Below, piece after piece: positions 56,201-64,000 of a stretch of 64,000 bases of DNA; position 1 is the first letter of the stretch, and every line of letters starts with the position of its first letter. Made by a program: the position numbers and the translations under genes. Source of the DNA: CADEED01 sp035525785. Lineage in GTDB: Bacteria > Pseudomonadota > Gammaproteobacteria > Steroidobacterales > Steroidobacteraceae. Under the pieces are notes generated by a model. That model was not told the DNA's origin, did no database searches, and worked only from the letters and a program-made list of their open reading frames with translations. The stretch lies in contig DATLDQ010000043.1 of the NCBI GenBank assembly GCA_035525785.1, positions 1-64,000 of the forward strand, given 5' to 3'.

Positions 56201-56388
56201 GCGCCGGTTCCGGCGCGCAGCACGCCGTCGGCACGGGCGTCATCGGCGGCATGCTGGCCGCGACTTTCCTGGCCATCTTCTTCGTGCCCGTGTTCTTCGT
56301 CGTGGTGCTGCGCAAGTTCAAGGTGAAGCCCACCATCATGAAAGTCGATGAGACGCCGGCCGACGAACCCTTCGCGAGCAACGCATGA
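53227..56388 (+). CDS. RND multidrug efflux pump (AcrB/MexB, HAE1 family)
   Basis: This 1053-residue inner-membrane trimer pump exports drugs by proton antiport. N-terminal MLSRFFIDRPIFAWVIAIII is typical. The proton-relay aspartates are in GLLVDDAIVVVENVER (near 405-412). Other features are FFGGSIGVIYRQFSIT and the second-half repeat GISAKNAILIVEFAKE. It starts 6 bases after the adaptor stop, and its stop overlaps the OMF start by 4 bases. Length matches AcrB (1049). Confidence 0.96.
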   Translation: MLSRFFIDRPIFAWVIAIIIMIAGGLSIATLPVRQYPAIAAPTVGINVNYPGASAQTVQDTVIQVIEQQLNGIDNLTYMTSEAQADGSAGITLTFAQGTVPDTAQVQVQNKLSLALPLLPQEVQQQGIRVNKPARNFLTVMGFISADDSMNGEEITDYVATNILDPLNRTRGVGDVTIFGAQYAMRIWVDPAKLTNYGLTTGDIVTAIRAQNVQVSVGSLGGLPAAPGQAFTAAIIGPTRFSTPEQFRNILLRVNPDGSQVRVGDVARVGLNSESYIRDTKYNGKPGAGVAIRLAAGQNALDTMNEIHATIDRLKPFFPRGLEVVLPLDTTPFVRTSIVEVVKTLFEAVVLVFLVMYLFLQNARATVIPTIAVPVVLLGTFGVLAAFGFSINTLTMFGMALSIGLLVDDAIVVVENVERVMAEEGLPPREATRKSMDQITGALVAIALVLAAVFVPMAFFGGSIGVIYRQFSITLVSAMALSVFVALVLTPALCATILKPLPPSGHVEHTGFFKWFNKWFDRGRARHAAGLDSMLHRSKRSMWIYVAVVVGTGLLFSRVPASFLPAEDPGFAYGQVQTPPGASKERTWAALDKARAYLLEQEKDVVEGVLTVNGFSFAGTGQNAGLIFIKLKDWDERKDDSLSMQAFLGRTNKFFASIKDANVIAVPPPAVLELGNTAGFDMMLQNRGGLPREQFLAARNQLLGMAAQNPVLAGVRPNGVEDAPQFKLEIDREKASALGISITDINQTLQTGWASTYVNDFIDRGRVKRVYVQGDPQSRMQPDDLNLWYVRNNKGEMVPFSAFGRGEWTYGPQKLVRFNGVPAFQIQGGPSPGHSSGEAMSAMEDMVGKLPAGIGLEWTGLSYEEKASGSQAPLLYILSLAIVFLCLSALYESWSIPATVLLVVPLGVLGAVAATLIRGLTNDAYFQVGLLVTIGISAKNAILIVEFAKENFDRGMELVESVVHAAKQRLRPILMTSLAFMSGVLPLAISSGAGSGAQHAVGTGVIGGMLAATFLAIFFVPVFFVVVLRKFKVKPTIMKVDETPADEPFASNA

Positions 56389-57800
56389 GACGAGTGACCT
56401 CACTGGCCACGGCGGCGCTCGCCGCGGGTTCGGTCGCAGCGCTGAGCGCATGCACCCTGGCGCCACGTTATCGCCAGCCCGACGCGCCGGTGGCGCCGGC
56501 GTTCGAAGTCGTGTCGCCCGCGGCCGCCGCGGTACCCGCAGCGGAGATCGGTTGGCGCGCGTTCTTCCCCGATGCCGAGCTGCAGGACCTGATCCGGCGC
56601 GCACTCGTCAACAATCGCGATCTGCGCATCGCCACGCTCAATGTCGAGGCGGCCAGGGCGCAGTACCGCATCCGTCGCGCGGATCTCGTGCCCGCCATCG
56701 ATGCGCAGGGGCAGGCCAACAACCAGCGCGTGCCCGCGCCGCTGTCGCAGACCGGTCAGAGCGAGCTCAACCGTTCGTATTCGGCGGGGCTCGGCGTCAC
56801 GGCGTTCGAGCTGGATCTGTTCGGCCGCGTGCGCAGCCTGCGGCGCGCGGCGATCGAGGATTACTTCAGCATCGAAGAAAACCGCACCGCCGCGCAGTTG
56901 TCGCTGGTCTCCGAAGTGGCCAATGCGTGGCTGACGTTGATCGCGGATCGCGAGCTGCTCGAGCTCGCCACGGAAACGCGTGACAGCCAGCGCAAGTCTT
57001 TCGACCTGACGCAACTGCGGTTCAACCAGGGCGTGTCCAGCGAGATCGACCTGCATCGCTCGGAGACGGCATGGCGCGAAGCCGAGGTCGACATCGCGGC
57101 GCAGACGCGCCGCGTCGCGCAGGACCGCAACGCGTTGTCGTTGCTGGTGGGCGAGCCGTTGGCGGCCGAAGTCGCCGCGGGCGAACACGCGATCGACGCG
57201 CAGACGTTCTCGCAGGAGTTGCCCGTGGGCCTGCCGTCCGAGGTGCTCACGCACCGGCCGGACGTGCGCGCGGCCGAGCACGCCTTGAAAGCGGCGAATG
57301 CGGATATCGGTGCGGCACGCGCGGCGTTCTTCCCGAGCATCTCGCTGACCGGGTTCTATGGGAATGCGAGCGAAGATCTGTCGTCGCTGTTCGACAGCGG
57401 ACACACGAGCTGGAGCTTCACGCCGCAGATCCGGCTGCCCATCTTCTCGGGCGGTGCGAATCTCGCGGGGCTGAATCTCGCCAACGTGCGCAAGCGGATC
57501 GAGGTCGCGCGGTACGAGCAGTCGATCCAGATCGCGTTCCGCGAAGTGGCGGACGCATTGGTGGCGCGCGCGACGTTCACCGATCAGCTCCGCGCGCAGG
57601 AGGCGCTGACCAAGGCGTCCGAGGGCAGCTACAAGCTCGCGGACGTGCGCTATCGCGGTGGCGTCGACAGTTACCTGAGCTCGCTGATCGCACAGCGTGA
57701 CTACTACTCGGCGCAGCGCGCGCTCATCGAAACGCGGCTCGCGGGCGCGAGCAATCTGGTGCAGCTCTATGCCGCGCTCGGCGGCGGCTGGAAGGAATAG
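56385..57800 (+). CDS. Outer-membrane efflux channel (OprM/NodT family)
   Basis: This 471-residue lipoprotein (lipobox-like VAALSAC near residue 22) has two OEP repeats: LIRRALVNNRDLRIATLNVE and LKAANADIGAARAAFFPSIS with typical helix patterns, plus LTHRPDVRAAEHALKAAN. It forms the trimeric channel that completes the tripartite pump. The start overlaps the pump gene by 4 bases. A small hairpin follows the stop. Confidence 0.94.
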   Translation: MRRVTSLATAALAAGSVAALSACTLAPRYRQPDAPVAPAFEVVSPAAAAVPAAEIGWRAFFPDAELQDLIRRALVNNRDLRIATLNVEAARAQYRIRRADLVPAIDAQGQANNQRVPAPLSQTGQSELNRSYSAGLGVTAFELDLFGRVRSLRRAAIEDYFSIEENRTAAQLSLVSEVANAWLTLIADRELLELATETRDSQRKSFDLTQLRFNQGVSSEIDLHRSETAWREAEVDIAAQTRRVAQDRNALSLLVGEPLAAEVAAGEHAIDAQTFSQELPVGLPSEVLTHRPDVRAAEHALKAANADIGAARAAFFPSISLTGFYGNASEDLSSLFDSGHTSWSFTPQIRLPIFSGGANLAGLNLANVRKRIEVARYEQSIQIAFREVADALVARATFTDQLRAQEALTKASEGSYKLADVRYRGGVDSYLSSLIAQRDYYSAQRALIETRLAGASNLVQLYAALGGGWKE

Positions 57801-57806
57801 GGCTGC

Positions 57807-57823
57807 CGGGGAAGCCCTCCCCG
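57807..57823. other. Short hairpin between convergent OMF and ggt genes
   Basis: CGGGGA (57807-57812) pairs with TCCCCG (57818-57823) across a 5-base loop in the 30-base gap between two convergent stops. There is no T-run, so it could at best be a weak two-way terminator. Confidence 0.35.
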
Positions 57824-57830
57824 ACAACCA

Positions 57831-59540
57831 CTAGTATCCCAGCGCCAACCCGGTGCTACGCCGCGGATCGATCGCCCCGTAGAACCTGTTTGCGCCGACC
57901 GGCTTGCCATTCAACGCCGGCGCGCCGATGAGGATCGCGGCGACGTGATTTTCCGGCTGCGGCACGGTGAGCCGGTGCCCCATGCCCTCGAGGATGGCGC
58001 GCGTATCCGGACTCAGCGCCCGCGCTTCGACGAACGTCTCCTCCGGCAACCATTGCTGATGGATGCGCGGCGCGTCGACGGCCTCCTGCAGGTCCATCCC
58101 ATAGTCGATGACGTTGAGCATGGTCAGCGTGACGGCCGTGATGATGCGGCTGCCGCCTGGCGTGCCCAGGATCATCCACGGCTTGCCGCCCTGCAAGACG
58201 ATCGTCGGAGCCATCGAACTGAGCGGCCGCTTGCCGGGCTCTATCCGGTTGTTCTCGCCTTGCACCAGCCCGTAGAGATTCGGAACACCGACCTTCGACG
58301 TGAAGTCGTCCATCTCGTTGTTCAACAGCACGCCGGTGCCGCCCGCGGTGACGCGTGCGCCGAACCAGTCGTTGAGCGTGTACGTGACCGCGACCGCATT
58401 GCCGAATCCGTCGGCGATCGAGAAGTGCGTGGTGTGGTTGCCCTCGTTGAAGCCGGCGCCGGGCACGAGCTTCGATGAGACTCCCGCGCGCCGCGGATCG
58501 ATGCCGGCGCGGATACGCGCGCCATATTCCTTCGAAAGCATCTGTTGCGCCGGGTTCTTCACGAACTTCTGGTCGCCGAGCAGCTGGTTGCGATCGATGT
58601 ACGCCTGCCGCATGGCCTCGATCTCGACGTGCACGGCGCGCGCCGATCCCCAGCCGTACTCGGCGAGTGGATAGCCCTCGAGCACGTTGAGGATCTCGCA
58701 GATGACGATGCCGCCCGAGCTCGGCGGCGGCGCTGACACGATGCGCAGCCCGCGGTAGTCGCACTCCACGGGCGCCATCTCGCGTACGTCATAGCCATCG
58801 AGATCGGCCTGCGTGAGGATGCCGCCGCCCGCGCGGCTGGACGCCACGATCATCGCGGCGGTCTCACCCTGGTAGAAACCTGGCGCGCCTTTCTGCCGCA
58901 CACGCCGCAGAGTGCGCGCGAGATCGGGTTGCTTGAGCGTCGCGCCGGGCTGCCAGGGCTTGCCGCCATTGAGGAATATCGCGGCCGTTGCCGGGTCCTT
59001 CCTGAAATCTTCGGTGCCGTCCCAGAGCATCTCGGCATCACCCTGCTCGAGCACATAGCCCTGCTCGGCCAGCCTGATCGCCGGATCGATGAGCGCCGTC
59101 AGTGGCTGTGTGCCGTATTTACCGCGGATGTATTCGAGCCCCGCGACCGTACCCGGCACTGCGACCGCAAGATGCCCGCGTGTGCTGAGATTCGGTACCA
59201 CGTCCCCCTTGGCATCGAGATACATGTTCGCGGTCGCCGCGAGTGGGGCCTTTTCGCGGAAGTCGATGAACGTGCGGCGCCCATCGGCGAACTGCACCGT
59301 CATGAACCCGCCGCCGCCCAGGTTGCCGGCCGCCGGATACACCACCGCGAGCGCGTAACCCACTGCGACAGCCGCGTCGATCGCGTTGCCGCCACGCTTC
59401 AGGACGTCGACGCCGATGCGCGTGGCGTACTCCTGTGCCGTGACCACCATGCCGTGCTCGGCCGCGACCGGCGCGGGGGATGCGGCCTGCGCCGCGGATA
59501 CGACCAGCAGTAACGCGAAGACGGTCGGACGCCACTTCAT
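57831..59540 (-). CDS. ggt: Gamma-glutamyltransferase
   Basis: This 569-residue periplasmic precursor (signal VFALLLVVSAAQAAS) splits itself before the nucleophile Thr370 in NHTTHFSIADG and then hydrolyses or transfers the gamma-glutamyl group of glutathione. VYPAAGNLGGGGFM near residue 68, GTPGGSRIITAV and LNNEMDDFTSK are typical. The length matches E. coli Ggt (580). It converges on the RND operon and lies 49 bases downstream of a hybrid kinase gene. Confidence 0.95.
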   Translation of the reverse strand: MKWRPTVFALLLVVSAAQAASPAPVAAEHGMVVTAQEYATRIGVDVLKRGGNAIDAAVAVGYALAVVYPAAGNLGGGGFMTVQFADGRRTFIDFREKAPLAATANMYLDAKGDVVPNLSTRGHLAVAVPGTVAGLEYIRGKYGTQPLTALIDPAIRLAEQGYVLEQGDAEMLWDGTEDFRKDPATAAIFLNGGKPWQPGATLKQPDLARTLRRVRQKGAPGFYQGETAAMIVASSRAGGGILTQADLDGYDVREMAPVECDYRGLRIVSAPPPSSGGIVICEILNVLEGYPLAEYGWGSARAVHVEIEAMRQAYIDRNQLLGDQKFVKNPAQQMLSKEYGARIRAGIDPRRAGVSSKLVPGAGFNEGNHTTHFSIADGFGNAVAVTYTLNDWFGARVTAGGTGVLLNNEMDDFTSKVGVPNLYGLVQGENNRIEPGKRPLSSMAPTIVLQGGKPWMILGTPGGSRIITAVTLTMLNVIDYGMDLQEAVDAPRIHQQWLPEETFVEARALSPDTRAILEGMGHRLTVPQPENHVAAILIGAPALNGKPVGANRFYGAIDPRRSTGLALGY

Positions 59541-59589
59541 CGTGCGATCTCCAGGGACGAGATGCGCAGTCTAAGCGATGCGGTGCCGG

Positions 59590-61365
59590 CTACCTGCCAA
59601 TCAGCGCGCTCAGCGACTCCGGCTCGATGGGCTTGGTGAAATGATGATCGAAGCCCGACTCCGCCGCGCGCGCCTTGTCGGCGTCCTGGCCCCAGCCAGT
59701 CACGGCGATGAGCGTGACCGGCCGCGAGAGCTTCTGCGCGCGGATGCGTTGCGCCACCTCGTAGCCGGTGAGACCTGGCATCCCGATGTCGAGGATCGCG
59801 ATCTCCGGCTTCATGCGGTCGAACAGCGCCAGAGCCTCCGGCCCGTTGTGGGCCACTTCGACCTCGTGGCCATCGAGGCGCAACAGCATGGCGAGGCTCT
59901 CGCCGGCGTCGAGATTGTCGTCGGCCACCAGCACGCGACGCAGGCGCATGTTCGACACCGGGTTGGTGGGTTCTGCGGCGCGCGGTGCGGCGGCAATGCG
60001 GTTCAACGGCAGCTTCACGGTGAACTCGCTGCCCTTGCCGAGGCCATGGCTGCCGGCGGACAGGGTGCCACCATGCATCTCCACCAGCCCGCGCGACAGC
60101 GCGAGCCCGATGCCGAGGCCGCCCCCGGAGCGCGCCGATGCCACCTGCGAGAACATGGCGAAGATGTCGGGCAGTGCTTCGGCGGAGATGCCGATGCCAT
60201 CGTCACGTACGCGGATCATGACTCCTTCTTCGCCCACCTGCGCATCGAGCCCGATGTGGCCTTCGGGGTCGGTGTACTTGGCGGCATTGGTCAGCAGGTT
60301 CGACAGCACCTGCGAGAGACGCAGCGGATCCGCTTCGAGCTCGAATGCCTCCGATGGGAGGCGCACCTCGAGATGATGCCGCTTGGCATCGATGGCAGGC
60401 CGCGCGGTCTCCACGGCCGACTCCACGATGCGGGCGAGCGTCGTGCGGTCCTTGCGCAGCTCGAGCGTGCCGCGCGTGATACGCGAAATGTCGAGCAGGT
60501 CCTCGAGCAGCAATGCCATGTTCTGCACCTGCCGCGTGATCACGTCGTGCGCCCAGGCCTTCTGCGTTTCGCTCGCGGCGGGGGAGCTCGAGATGATCGC
60601 GGCCTGGCGGATGGGCGCCAGCGGATTGCGCAGCTCATGCGCGAGCGTCGCCAGGAACTCATCCTTGCGACGATCGTTCTCGCGCAGCGCCGTCTCCGCG
60701 CGCTCACGTTTGGCGAGCTCGCGCTGCGCCGCCTCGTAGAGCCGCGCGTTGTCGATGGCGACCGCGGCCTGTGCGGCCATGCCGACCACCAGGCGCTCGC
60801 TGCGTTCGCTGAACCTGGCCGCCTCGGGATGACCGAAGAAGAGGCCGCCATGAACTTCGCCCGAGCGCGATTTGACGGCGACTGCCAGGTAGCTGCGCAC
60901 CGGCAGATGTCCGGGCGGCTGGCCGTAGTGCGGACCCATGCTGCCGTAACGCGGATCCTGCGTGATGTCGTCGCTGCGCACCGGTGCTTCCCCATGGAAG
61001 GTCGGCGCGAACACGCGCGTCGCACGCGGATGGCCGAACTTGTCGAAGGCTTCGCGCGGCGCGCCCGACAGCGTGTAGAGAAGATAGTCTTCGCCGTTCT
61101 CGTCCACGCGGTTGTAGAAGAATGCGCCGAACTTCGCGCCGGTGAGCTCGGTGGCGGCATCGGTCACCGTCTGCAGGAGCTTGTCGATCTCGAGCTGGGA
61201 AGCGATCGACTGGCCTGTCTGGTTGAGGATCTCGAGCAGCCTCGACTCCTCGTGCAGTGCCGCCTGTGCCTGGACGTGCTCGGCGCGCACGCGCTCCAGC
61301 GAATCGCGCAGGTGCGCGTTGGCCGCCTCGAGATCCGAGGCCGGAGGGTCGTTCGGCGGGGTCAT
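59590..61365 (-). CDS. GAF-domain hybrid histidine kinase
   Basis: This 591-residue soluble protein has an N-terminal coiled coil, a GAF domain (about 50-210; ATELTGAKFGAFFYNRVDEN), then HisKA with His243 in TLAHELRNPLA. HATPase motifs follow (LSNLLTNAAKYTDPEGH, RDDGIGI, GGGLGIGL), and then a receiver with Asp526 in IAILDIGMPG. Domain order from HisKA onward matches the kai-operon kinase at 25603-27225. I chose ATG 61365; TACAGT 6 bases upstream may be its -10. The GAF ligand (light, haem, small molecule) is unknown. Confidence 0.92.
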   Translation of the reverse strand: MTPPNDPPASDLEAANAHLRDSLERVRAEHVQAQAALHEESRLLEILNQTGQSIASQLEIDKLLQTVTDAATELTGAKFGAFFYNRVDENGEDYLLYTLSGAPREAFDKFGHPRATRVFAPTFHGEAPVRSDDITQDPRYGSMGPHYGQPPGHLPVRSYLAVAVKSRSGEVHGGLFFGHPEAARFSERSERLVVGMAAQAAVAIDNARLYEAAQRELAKRERAETALRENDRRKDEFLATLAHELRNPLAPIRQAAIISSSPAASETQKAWAHDVITRQVQNMALLLEDLLDISRITRGTLELRKDRTTLARIVESAVETARPAIDAKRHHLEVRLPSEAFELEADPLRLSQVLSNLLTNAAKYTDPEGHIGLDAQVGEEGVMIRVRDDGIGISAEALPDIFAMFSQVASARSGGGLGIGLALSRGLVEMHGGTLSAGSHGLGKGSEFTVKLPLNRIAAAPRAAEPTNPVSNMRLRRVLVADDNLDAGESLAMLLRLDGHEVEVAHNGPEALALFDRMKPEIAILDIGMPGLTGYEVAQRIRAQKLSRPVTLIAVTGWGQDADKARAAESGFDHHFTKPIEPESLSALIGR

Positions 61366-61371
61366 GCGTCG

Positions 61372-61377
61372 ACTGTA
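61372..61377 (-). promoter_or_regulatory. Candidate -10 element for GAF kinase gene (TACAGT)
   Basis: On the minus strand TACAGT ends 6 bases before ATG 61365, with no ribosome site between. It fits the short-leader pattern seen elsewhere in the window. Confidence 0.35.
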
Positions 61378-61516
61378 GAAGGAGAACGAGGCACACGGCA
61401 CTCGGCTTTACGGAAGGTGGGTGGAGGATTTTTCCTACAGGCGTCGGCCGGCGCTGCCCCGCGTATTGCCTGCCGCTCAACTGGCGCCTGGCGGCCACGC
61501 GTAACAAGTTCGACGA

Positions 61517-62035
61517 ATGCAAACACCTCACGTATCTCTGCGCACGTCGCCTTCGCCGGTCTCTCCCTGGTTTGCATTAGTGCTCTGGATTGCGCTGTCG
61601 GCCGCCGCGGGCGTCGTCGGTGCCATTGCCTCTGCCAACGCGTCGGCTTTCTACCCGCGGCTCGACCAGCCGTCCTGGGCGCCGCCGTCGTCGGTGTTCG
61701 GCCCGGTGTGGACCCTGCTCTATCTACTGATGGCGGTGTCCGCGTGGCTGGTGTGGCGCGAGCGCGGCTGGGCGCGGGCGCGCGGCGCGCTGGGGCTGTT
61801 CGTGCTGCAGCTCGCGCTCAACGCCCTGTGGTCATGGTTGTTCTTCGCGTGGCATCGCGGCGGACTCGCATTCGCGGACATCGTGCTGCTGCTGCTGGCC
61901 CTCGTCGCGACGCTTACCGCGTTCGCCCGGGTGCGCAAGGCGTCCGCGTGGCTGCTCGTCCCGTATCTCGCCTGGGTGAGCTTCGCCGCCGCGCTCAATT
62001 ATTCTGTCTGGCAGCGAAATCCTCAGCTGTTGTAG
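61517..62035 (+). CDS. tspO: TspO/MBR family membrane protein
   Basis: This 172-residue five-helix protein has the TspO pattern YPRLDQPSWAPPSSVFGPVW, TLLYLLMAVSAWLVW, LNALWSWLFFAW and the C-terminal VPYLAWVSFAAALNYSVWQ. Bacterial TspO binds or degrades porphyrins and can alter oxygen or stress responses. It is divergent from the GAF kinase and overlaps the convergent GH94 gene by 41 bases. Confidence 0.93.
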   Translation: MQTPHVSLRTSPSPVSPWFALVLWIALSAAAGVVGAIASANASAFYPRLDQPSWAPPSSVFGPVWTLLYLLMAVSAWLVWRERGWARARGALGLFVLQLALNALWSWLFFAWHRGGLAFADIVLLLLALVATLTAFARVRKASAWLLVPYLAWVSFAAALNYSVWQRNPQLL

Positions 62036-64000
62036 CCGCGGTGCCTTCGGCCGAACGCCAAGCCACGTGCACGGAATGCCGCCCCGCATCGTCGACGAGG
62101 TCGACGACGTTACGGCCGGGCTTCTGCACCTGCCCGTCCACGGTGAACTGCGGCAGCGCGGTCGGCGACGGTTGTTTGTCGACGAGGATCTCGTAGGTGG
62201 TGTTGCGATAGCGGAACTGGATGCTGAAGCCGTCCCAGTCCGGTGGCACGCAGGGCGTCAGTGACAGTCGTCCGTCGCGCAGTCGGAAGCCGAGTATCCA
62301 CTCGAGGCCGGCGCGGTACAGCCAGCCGGCAGAGCCCGTGTACCAGGTCCAGCCGCCTCGCCCGGCATGCGGCGCCTCGGAATACACGTCGGCCGCGACG
62401 ACGTAAGGTTCGACCTTGTAGCGCTGCACCTCGGCACGCGTGGTCGCGCGGCGCACGGGGTTCAGCATGTTGAACACTTCCATGGCGCGCTCGGCCTTGC
62501 CCTGCAGCGCGAACGCGATCGCGGTCCAGGCCGCCGCGTGCGTGTACTGGCCGCCGTTCTCGCGGATGCCTTTGGGATAGGCCTTCACGTACCCCGGCTC
62601 CTGCACGGAACGTTCGAAGGGCGGCGCGAACAACACGGCGAGCGGCGGGTCGCGTCGAAGCAGGTGGGTTTCGAGCGATTCCATCGCCTTCTCGGCGCGT
62701 TGCGGTTGCGCGGCGCCCGAAATGACGCTCCAGGACTGCGCAATGGCATCGATGCGGCATTCGTCGTTCGACGCGCTGCCCAGCGGGGTGCCGTCGTCGA
62801 AGAATCCGCGGCGATACCACTCGCCGTCCCAGGCATGGGCTTCGAGCGAGGCGCGCAACTTGCTGGCCTCGCCGAGCCACGCCGTGGCGAGCGCGAGCTC
62901 GCCGCGGGCCTGCGCCAGAGGTGCGAAGGCGTTCAGGGTGGCGTGCAGGAACCAGCCCAGCCACACGCTTTCGCCGCGGCCGTGCTCGCCGACGCGGTTC
63001 ATGCCGTCGTTCCAGTCGCCGGTGCCGATCAGCGGCAGTCCATGCGAACCGAGATAGGCGCCTTCGAGGCCGCGCCGGCAATGTTCGAACAGCGTCGCGG
63101 TCTCGTGGCTGACCTGCGGCTCGAAGAAGGCATCGTGCCGCTCGCGCGGCAGGGGCGGACCTTCGATGAAGGGTAGTTCGACGTCGAGGATGGCGCGGTC
63201 GCCGGTGAGCTGCACGTACTGCGCGGTCACGTACGCCAGCCAGACGCGATCATCGGAAATGTGCGTGCGTACGCCGCTGCCATTGTGTGGCAGCCACCAG
63301 TGCTGCACATCGCCCTCGGGGAACTGACGCGAGGCCGCGCGCAGGATCTGCTCGCGCAGCAGTTGGGGCCGCGCGAGTCCCAACGCCATCGCGTCCTGCA
63401 GCTGATCGCGGAAGCCATAGGCGCCGCTCGCCTGGTAGAACGCCGCGCGCGCCCAGGTGCGGCAGGCCAGCGTCTGGTACAGCAGCCAGTGGTTCATCAT
63501 GAGATCGAAGGCGCGGTCGGGCGTCTTCACCTGCAGGTTGCCGTCGAGGTCGCTCCATTGGCGCGCCGCGGCCGTGATCTCCTTGTCGAGCAGGGTGGCC
63601 CGGTACCGCATGACCAGCTCGCGCGCCTGTTGCGCGTCGGAGGCCTGGCCCAACAGGAACACGACCTCGGTGGTGGCGCCGGCCTCCATCTCGATGCGCG
63701 TGCGCAGCGCGGCGCAGGCGTCGAGACCGGCTCCGACATGTCCCGAGAGCGCACCGCCCGCGACCAGCGCCGCGGGGGCGTCGAGCGTTCCATGCCTTCC
63801 GAGAAATTCGCGGCGATCGCCGGTCCACTCGGACTGCAGTCCCGACAGATCCGCGAACGCCACGCCGGGGAAGGCCATGTTCCACGGGTTGCGTGCGAAC
63901 ATTGCGCGCGTGATCTCGTCGAGCTCGGTGAATACGTGCGGCGCACCGACGCCCCGCGATGGGCCCAGCACCCACTCGGCATAGCCGGTCACCGAGAGGC
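61995..64000 (-). CDS. GH94 glycoside phosphorylase, C-terminal part (NdvB / beta-glucan phosphorylase type)
   Basis: The frame is open to the right edge, so the N-terminus is missing; the codons just inside read LSVTGYAEWVLG, a mid-protein motif of the family. The (alpha/alpha)6 barrel is visible with YGFRDQLQDAMAL, LPLIGTGDWNDGMNRVG containing the acid catalyst region, and NGGQYTHAAAWTAIA. Relatives phosphorolyse beta-glucosides or form the C-terminal half of cyclic beta-1,2-glucan synthase. The 3' end overlaps tspO tail to tail. Confidence 0.88.
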   Translation of the reverse strand, partial: LSVTGYAEWVLGPSRGVGAPHVFTELDEITRAMFARNPWNMAFPGVAFADLSGLQSEWTGDRREFLGRHGTLDAPAALVAGGALSGHVGAGLDACAALRTRIEMEAGATTEVVFLLGQASDAQQARELVMRYRATLLDKEITAAARQWSDLDGNLQVKTPDRAFDLMMNHWLLYQTLACRTWARAAFYQASGAYGFRDQLQDAMALGLARPQLLREQILRAASRQFPEGDVQHWWLPHNGSGVRTHISDDRVWLAYVTAQYVQLTGDRAILDVELPFIEGPPLPRERHDAFFEPQVSHETATLFEHCRRGLEGAYLGSHGLPLIGTGDWNDGMNRVGEHGRGESVWLGWFLHATLNAFAPLAQARGELALATAWLGEASKLRASLEAHAWDGEWYRRGFFDDGTPLGSASNDECRIDAIAQSWSVISGAAQPQRAEKAMESLETHLLRRDPPLAVLFAPPFERSVQEPGYVKAYPKGIRENGGQYTHAAAWTAIAFALQGKAERAMEVFNMLNPVRRATTRAEVQRYKVEPYVVAADVYSEAPHAGRGGWTWYTGSAGWLYRAGLEWILGFRLRDGRLSLTPCVPPDWDGFSIQFRYRNTTYEILVDKQPSPTALPQFTVDGQVQKPGRNVVDLVDDAGRHSVHVAWRSAEGTAATTAEDFAARQNN

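Noticed and set aside
59578..62196. 872-residue plus-strand open frame across the GAF kinase
   Set aside because: It is antisense to a clear kinase and runs across tspO in another frame; no domain is visible.

Overview
The window is high-GC, gene-dense bacterial chromosome. It carries a complete RND efflux operon with an outer-membrane factor, an Omp85/BamA-type protein with its own signal peptide, several lipoproteins and periplasmic c-type cytochromes, so the host is Gram-negative. The mix of genes (metF-metH, CadC-like winged-helix/TPR proteins, a RAYT transposase with GGGGAC palindromes, DUF1800/DUF1501 proteins) suggests a Gammaproteobacterium near the Steroidobacter/Xanthomonas side of the class. 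That placement is an inference. I see no phage, plasmid, tRNA, rRNA or CRISPR features.

Layout. 1-6000: tail of an unknown gene, NhaA, a KefB/C-like antiporter, a small iron-permease-like protein and a DMT transporter. 6047-18083: an M64-peptidase lipoprotein, PEP carboxylase, an Mpo1-like protein, an ABC exporter, DUF1428, an LpxH-like phosphoesterase, PhzF, a PLP lyase, a double GFA protein and a small coiled-coil protein. 18088-20848 (minus strand): response regulator, ECF sigma factor, membrane protein and exported protein. 20998-24776: Omp85 protein and an acidic lipoprotein. 24779-25607: a RAYT element with 45-bp perfect inverted ends. 25603-29300 (minus): kaiC, kaiB, kaiB and a hybrid histidine kinase. 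29504-34721: Lrp-type regulator and metF-metH. 34775-41971: DMT half-transporter, CadC-like regulator, YHS protein, PAP2/haloperoxidase, DUF1080, amidohydrolase and pirin. 42033-48623: two dihaem cytochromes, alkyladenine glycosylase, TlpA-like protein, DUF1800 and DUF1501. 48629-57800: LysR-cupin-MFS operon divergent from a marR-led RND operon. 57831-64000: gamma-glutamyltransferase, a GAF hybrid kinase, TspO and the C-terminal part of a GH94 phosphorylase running off the right edge.

Two things stand out. The first is a compact kaiC-kaiB-kaiB-hybrid kinase operon whose genes all overlap by 4-14 bases. It has no kaiA, keeps two serines at the KaiC phosphosite position, and has an 18-bp palindrome upstream. 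The second is a set of GGGGAC-ended palindromes, some matching the ends of the RAYT element. All lie within a few bases of stop codons, and they have supplied the last codons of RAYT itself and apparently of an amidohydrolase. The ten convergent gene junctions overlap, nearly abut, hold one of these repeats, or hold a short hairpin. Several genes also have a -10-like hexamer only 6-10 bases before the start codon, which suggests leaderless transcripts.
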